A stretch of 26,359 bases of DNA, taken from positions 1-26,359 of the forward strand of contig JAEZCY010000080.1 of NCBI GenBank assembly GCA_023429845.1, given 5' to 3'. Positions within the stretch are counted from its first letter, which is position 1, and each line of letters begins with the position of its first letter. Of the stretch, positions 24,058 to 26,359 are shown one piece after another. Below the pieces are notes generated by a model. It was not told the origin of the DNA. It ran no database searches and was given only the letters and a program-made list of their open reading frames with translations. This DNA comes from Acidobacteriota bacterium (GTDB lineage: Bacteria > Acidobacteriota > Vicinamibacteria > Vicinamibacterales > Vicinamibacteraceae). Both the position numbers and the translations under genes were made by a program.

Positions 24058-25338
24058 ATGGCCAGAATCGACATCGCGGCGCCGGGCGCCGACGCGTCAC
24101 CCGTCGCGCCACGCGGGTGGCGGTGGCCGGGTCTGACCGCGCAGATCTTCGTCGGACTGGGACTCGGAATCTTCCTGGGCACGGTGGCCCCCGAGTTCGC
24201 CGTCGCCATGAAGCCCCTCGCCGACGTGTTCCTGCGGATGATCAAGATGATCATCGCGCCGCTGATCTTCAGCACGCTCGTCGTCGGCATCGCGGGCACG
24301 GGCGACATGAAGTCCATGGGCCGCATCGGCGTGAAAGCGCTGATTTATTTCGAGGTGGCGACGACGATCGCGCTCTTCCTCGGGCTCGGCCTCGTGAACT
24401 ACTTCCAGCCGGGCGCCGGCGTGGTGATGACTGCGGGCGCCACGGCCGACGTCGCCGCCATGGCGCAGCGCCAACAGAGCGGCTGGGACATCGTCCTGCA
24501 CATGTTCCCGACGTCGGTGTTCGACGCCATGGCGCGCGGCGACATCCTCCAGGTAGTCGTGTTCGCGACGTTCTTCGGCGTGGCGCTGGCCGCCATCGGA
24601 GAGAAGGGCCGGCCGGTCATCGAGTTCTTCGACGCCGTCGCCCAGGTGATGTTCCGCTTCACGGCCTATGTCATGCGCTTTGCGCCCATCGGCGTGATGG
24701 CCGCCATCGGCGCAACCGTGGGCGGACGCGGGCTGGCGATCCTGGTGACGCTCGGCAAGCTCGTGGGCGTGATGTATCTCGGGCTCTTCATCTTCCTGTT
24801 CATCGTCATCGGCGGCGTGGCCCTGCTGATCCGCGTGCCGTTCTTCACGTTCCTGCGCGCCATCCGTGAGCCGTTCCTGATCGCCTTCACGACGGCGAGT
24901 TCGGAAGCCGCCCTCCCGAAGGCGCTCGACGTGATGGCCCGCTTCGGCGTGCCCCGCAACATCGTCGGGTTCGTGCTGCCCACCGGCTACAGCTTCAACC
25001 TGGATGGGTCGGCGCTGTACCTGTCGATCGCCAGCGTCTTCGTGGCGCAGCTGGCGGGCATCCAGATGTCGTGGGGACAGCAGCTCGTGATGATGCTGAC
25101 GCTGATGCTGACGAGCAAGGGCGTAGCGGGGGTGCCCCGCGGGGCGCTGGTGGTACTCACCGCGGCGCTGACCACCTTCGGGTTGCCGCTCGAGGGCGCG
25201 GCGATCCTCCTTGGCATCGACCAGGTGCTCGACATGGGACGCACGGCTGTCAACGTCACGGGGAATTGCCTGGCGACCGCGGTGGTGGCGCGATGGGAAG
25301 GCCTGCTGGACGACCGTCAGATCGAGGCATTCCGGTGA
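24058..25338 (+). CDS. Dicarboxylate/amino acid:cation symporter (DAACS, GltP/DctA-like)
   Basis: Protein of 426 residues with eight membrane helices plus two re-entrant hairpins expected. The first hairpin motif is TTASSEAALP at 278-287; the helix 7 motif NLDGS at 314-318 is the NMDGT equivalent that binds sodium; helix 8 has DMGRTAVNVTGN at 392-403, followed by VVARWEG. These proteins import C4-dicarboxylates, glutamate or aspartate with Na+ or H+. The ARWEG ending resembles DctA, but Arg395 in the helix 8 motif is also found in acidic amino acid transporters, so the substrate is open. The start at 24058 follows AGGACTCCTC. The stop overlaps the start of the next gene (GTGA), so the two are coupled although they have no obvious metabolic link. 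Confidence 0.94.
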   Translation: MARIDIAAPGADASPVAPRGWRWPGLTAQIFVGLGLGIFLGTVAPEFAVAMKPLADVFLRMIKMIIAPLIFSTLVVGIAGTGDMKSMGRIGVKALIYFEVATTIALFLGLGLVNYFQPGAGVVMTAGATADVAAMAQRQQSGWDIVLHMFPTSVFDAMARGDILQVVVFATFFGVALAAIGEKGRPVIEFFDAVAQVMFRFTAYVMRFAPIGVMAAIGATVGGRGLAILVTLGKLVGVMYLGLFIFLFIVIGGVALLIRVPFFTFLRAIREPFLIAFTTASSEAALPKALDVMARFGVPRNIVGFVLPTGYSFNLDGSALYLSIASVFVAQLAGIQMSWGQQLVMMLTLMLTSKGVAGVPRGALVVLTAALTTFGLPLEGAAILLGIDQVLDMGRTAVNVTGNCLATAVVARWEGLLDDRQIEAFR

Positions 25339-26192
25339 AGCTCCTGGTTGTCGGCGCCGCAGGGCAACTCGGCAGCACGTTCGCCGGCGTGCCGGGGCAC
25401 GACGTGATCGGCGTCACGCGCGCCGACGTGGACGTTCGCGACCACGCGGCGCTGCTCGCGATCGTCGAGCGCATATGCCCCGACGCCATCGTCAATTGCA
25501 CGGCCTACAACGACGTGGACGGCGCGGAGGACGATCCGGCGACCGCGCTCGCCGTGAACGCCCTGGCGGTGCGGTCGATGGCAGCGGCTGCGGCGCAGGT
25601 CGGAGCCACGTTCGTGCACTACAGCACGGACTTCGTGTTCGACGGCGAGGCCGCGACGCCGTACGGCGAGACCGATCGGGCGCGCCCGGTGAGCGTCTAC
25701 GGCTGCTCCAAGCTGCTCGGAGAGTGGTTCGCGCAGGACGCGCCCCGCTGGTACGTGCTGCGCGTGGAGAGCCTGTTCGGTGGCCCGCAGGCGCGCAGCA
25801 GCGTGGACAAGATCGCCGCCGCGCTGCGCGAAGGTCGCAGCGCGCGTGTCTTCTCCGACCGCATCGTCACACCGAGCTTCGTTGGCGACGTGCGCGACGC
25901 GACGCTCGCCCTGCTCGCGCGCGACGTGCCGTCGGGCGTGTTCCACTGCGTGAATACCGGTCAGGCGACCTGGTTCGAGGTGGGGCAGCACATCGCGGCG
26001 CTGCTCGGCGCCGACCCGGCGCTGCTGGTGCCGACGTCGGTGCACGACGTGCAGCTGCGCGCGAGCCGTCCCGTCTATTGCGCGCTGTCGAATGCGAAAC
26101 TCGCGTCCGCCATCGGTGCGCCGCTGCCGACATGGCAGGACGCGATTGCCCGCTACGTGCGCACGCTCGACACATCGCCACACGTCAGGTAG
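25335..26192 (+). CDS. rfbD: RmlD-like dTDP-4-dehydrorhamnose reductase (SDR family)
   Basis: Protein of 285 residues, the usual length of RmlD, which makes dTDP-L-rhamnose by NAD(P)H-dependent reduction. The nucleotide-binding motif is GAAGQLG at 7-13, followed by D(V)DVRD, NCTAYNDVDGAEDDP at 54-68 and STDFVFDG at 97-104; the catalytic pair is Tyr122 and Lys126 (YGCSK). The later SDRIVTPSFVGDV segment replaces the usual DQxGxPT....DLA. It could instead act on another sugar nucleotide, and no other rml gene is in the window. The GTG at 25335 overlaps the symporter stop by four bases. The stop codon TAG is part of the GTAG head of REP-like element C. Confidence 0.88.
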   Translation: MKLLVVGAAGQLGSTFAGVPGHDVIGVTRADVDVRDHAALLAIVERICPDAIVNCTAYNDVDGAEDDPATALAVNALAVRSMAAAAAQVGATFVHYSTDFVFDGEAATPYGETDRARPVSVYGCSKLLGEWFAQDAPRWYVLRVESLFGGPQARSSVDKIAAALREGRSARVFSDRIVTPSFVGDVRDATLALLARDVPSGVFHCVNTGQATWFEVGQHIAALLGADPALLVPTSVHDVQLRASRPVYCALSNAKLASAIGAPLPTWQDAIARYVRTLDTSPHVR

Positions 26193-26213
26193 GGACGGCC
26201 GTCCCGGCCGTCC
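26189..26213 (+). repeat. REP-like element C: GTAG head plus 9-bp hairpin
   Basis: GTAG (26189-26192) is directly followed by GGACGGCCG (26193-26201), loop TCC, CGGCCGTCC (26205-26213), a perfect 9-bp stem. The head supplies the stop codon of the RmlD-like gene. Loop and outer stem bases match element B at 17449-17473, with different inner stem bases that still pair. Confidence 0.8.
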
Positions 26214-26343
26214 GTCTGCCACGCGTCCCGGCCGTCGTCTGCTACGCGTCCCGGCCCTCCGTCTGCTACGCGTCCCGGCCGTCCGTCTGCCACGCGTCCC
26301 GGCCGTCCGTCTGCTACGCGGCGCGGCCGTCCGTCTGCCGCGC
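26201..26343. repeat. Tandem array of the 3' half of REP-like element C, about six copies of 24 bp
   Basis: Units begin at 26201, 26225, 26248, 26272, 26296 and 26320. Each starts GTCCCGGCC (last one GGCGCGGCC), continues GTCCGTCTGC and ends (C/T)ACGC. One unit is 23 bp (a missing C in the middle) and one has a G to C change. The first unit is the loop, 3' stem arm and tail of element C itself, so the array is made by repeated copying of that half. The sequence becomes degenerate after 26343 and the window ends at 26359. Confidence 0.9.
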
Positions 26344-26359
26344 CGTCGGTGTCTACGTC

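Noticed and set aside
26201..26343. Possible CRISPR array
   Set aside because: The 24-bp units abut directly with no spacers, are degenerate, derive from half of the neighbouring hairpin, and no cas gene is present.

Overview
The window looks like chromosomal DNA from a high-GC soil-type bacterium, most likely an acidobacterium of the Vicinamibacteria (Luteitalea-like) group. This is an inference from three things: a TonB-dependent receptor with an N-terminal carboxypeptidase-regulatory-like domain of the kind that is very abundant in Acidobacteria, the strong GC bias at third codon positions, and intergenic tracts of 7-bp tandem repeats. I see no rRNA, tRNA, CRISPR array, insertion sequence, integrase or phage gene.

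Layout. (A) 51-2297, minus: a SAM methyltransferase and a secreted BNR/sialidase-fold protein. (B) 2355-3920: an IclR-family regulator (plus) convergent with an RraA-like aldolase/decarboxylase (minus). (C) 4021-10201, plus: a tightly packed operon of a secreted glycoside-hydrolase-like protein, an HpaI-type aldolase and a complete tripartite tricarboxylate transporter (TctC, TctB, TctA). (D) 10383-15801, minus: a TonB receptor, a DapA-superfamily lyase and a second, Tat-exported BNR protein. (E) 16134-20625, plus: a third BNR protein (a visible paralog of the first), an L-fucose-isomerase-type enzyme and a ribulokinase. (F) 20691-26192: a membrane protein of unknown function, a polysaccharide-type ABC export permease (minus), and divergent from it a DegT/DnrJ aminotransferase, a dicarboxylate/amino-acid symporter and an RmlD-like dTDP-sugar reductase.

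Blocks B to E read as a glycan or acidic-sugar catabolic island. Extracytoplasmic propeller proteins and a hydrolase would release oligosaccharides or sugar acids, the TonB receptor and TTT system would import them, and three different carbon-carbon lyases (RraA, HpaI and DapA types) plus an isomerase/kinase pair would feed the products into central metabolism. The IclR protein is a plausible controller. Block F, and perhaps the methyltransferase, look like surface-polysaccharide biosynthesis.

The most unusual signal is in the gaps between genes. Three hairpins share one architecture: the tetranucleotide GTAG directly followed by a perfect 9-bp stem and a 3-nt loop. This is the layout of REP elements moved by RAYT transposases. 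In two of the three, the 3' half of the hairpin has been copied in tandem (one extra partial copy in one case, about five in the other). A second palindrome type with a GTAC head abuts one of these elements, and another copy lies inside the translated start of the DapA-like gene. Four gaps carry heptanucleotide tandem repeats, two of them with the same GAACGGC unit.
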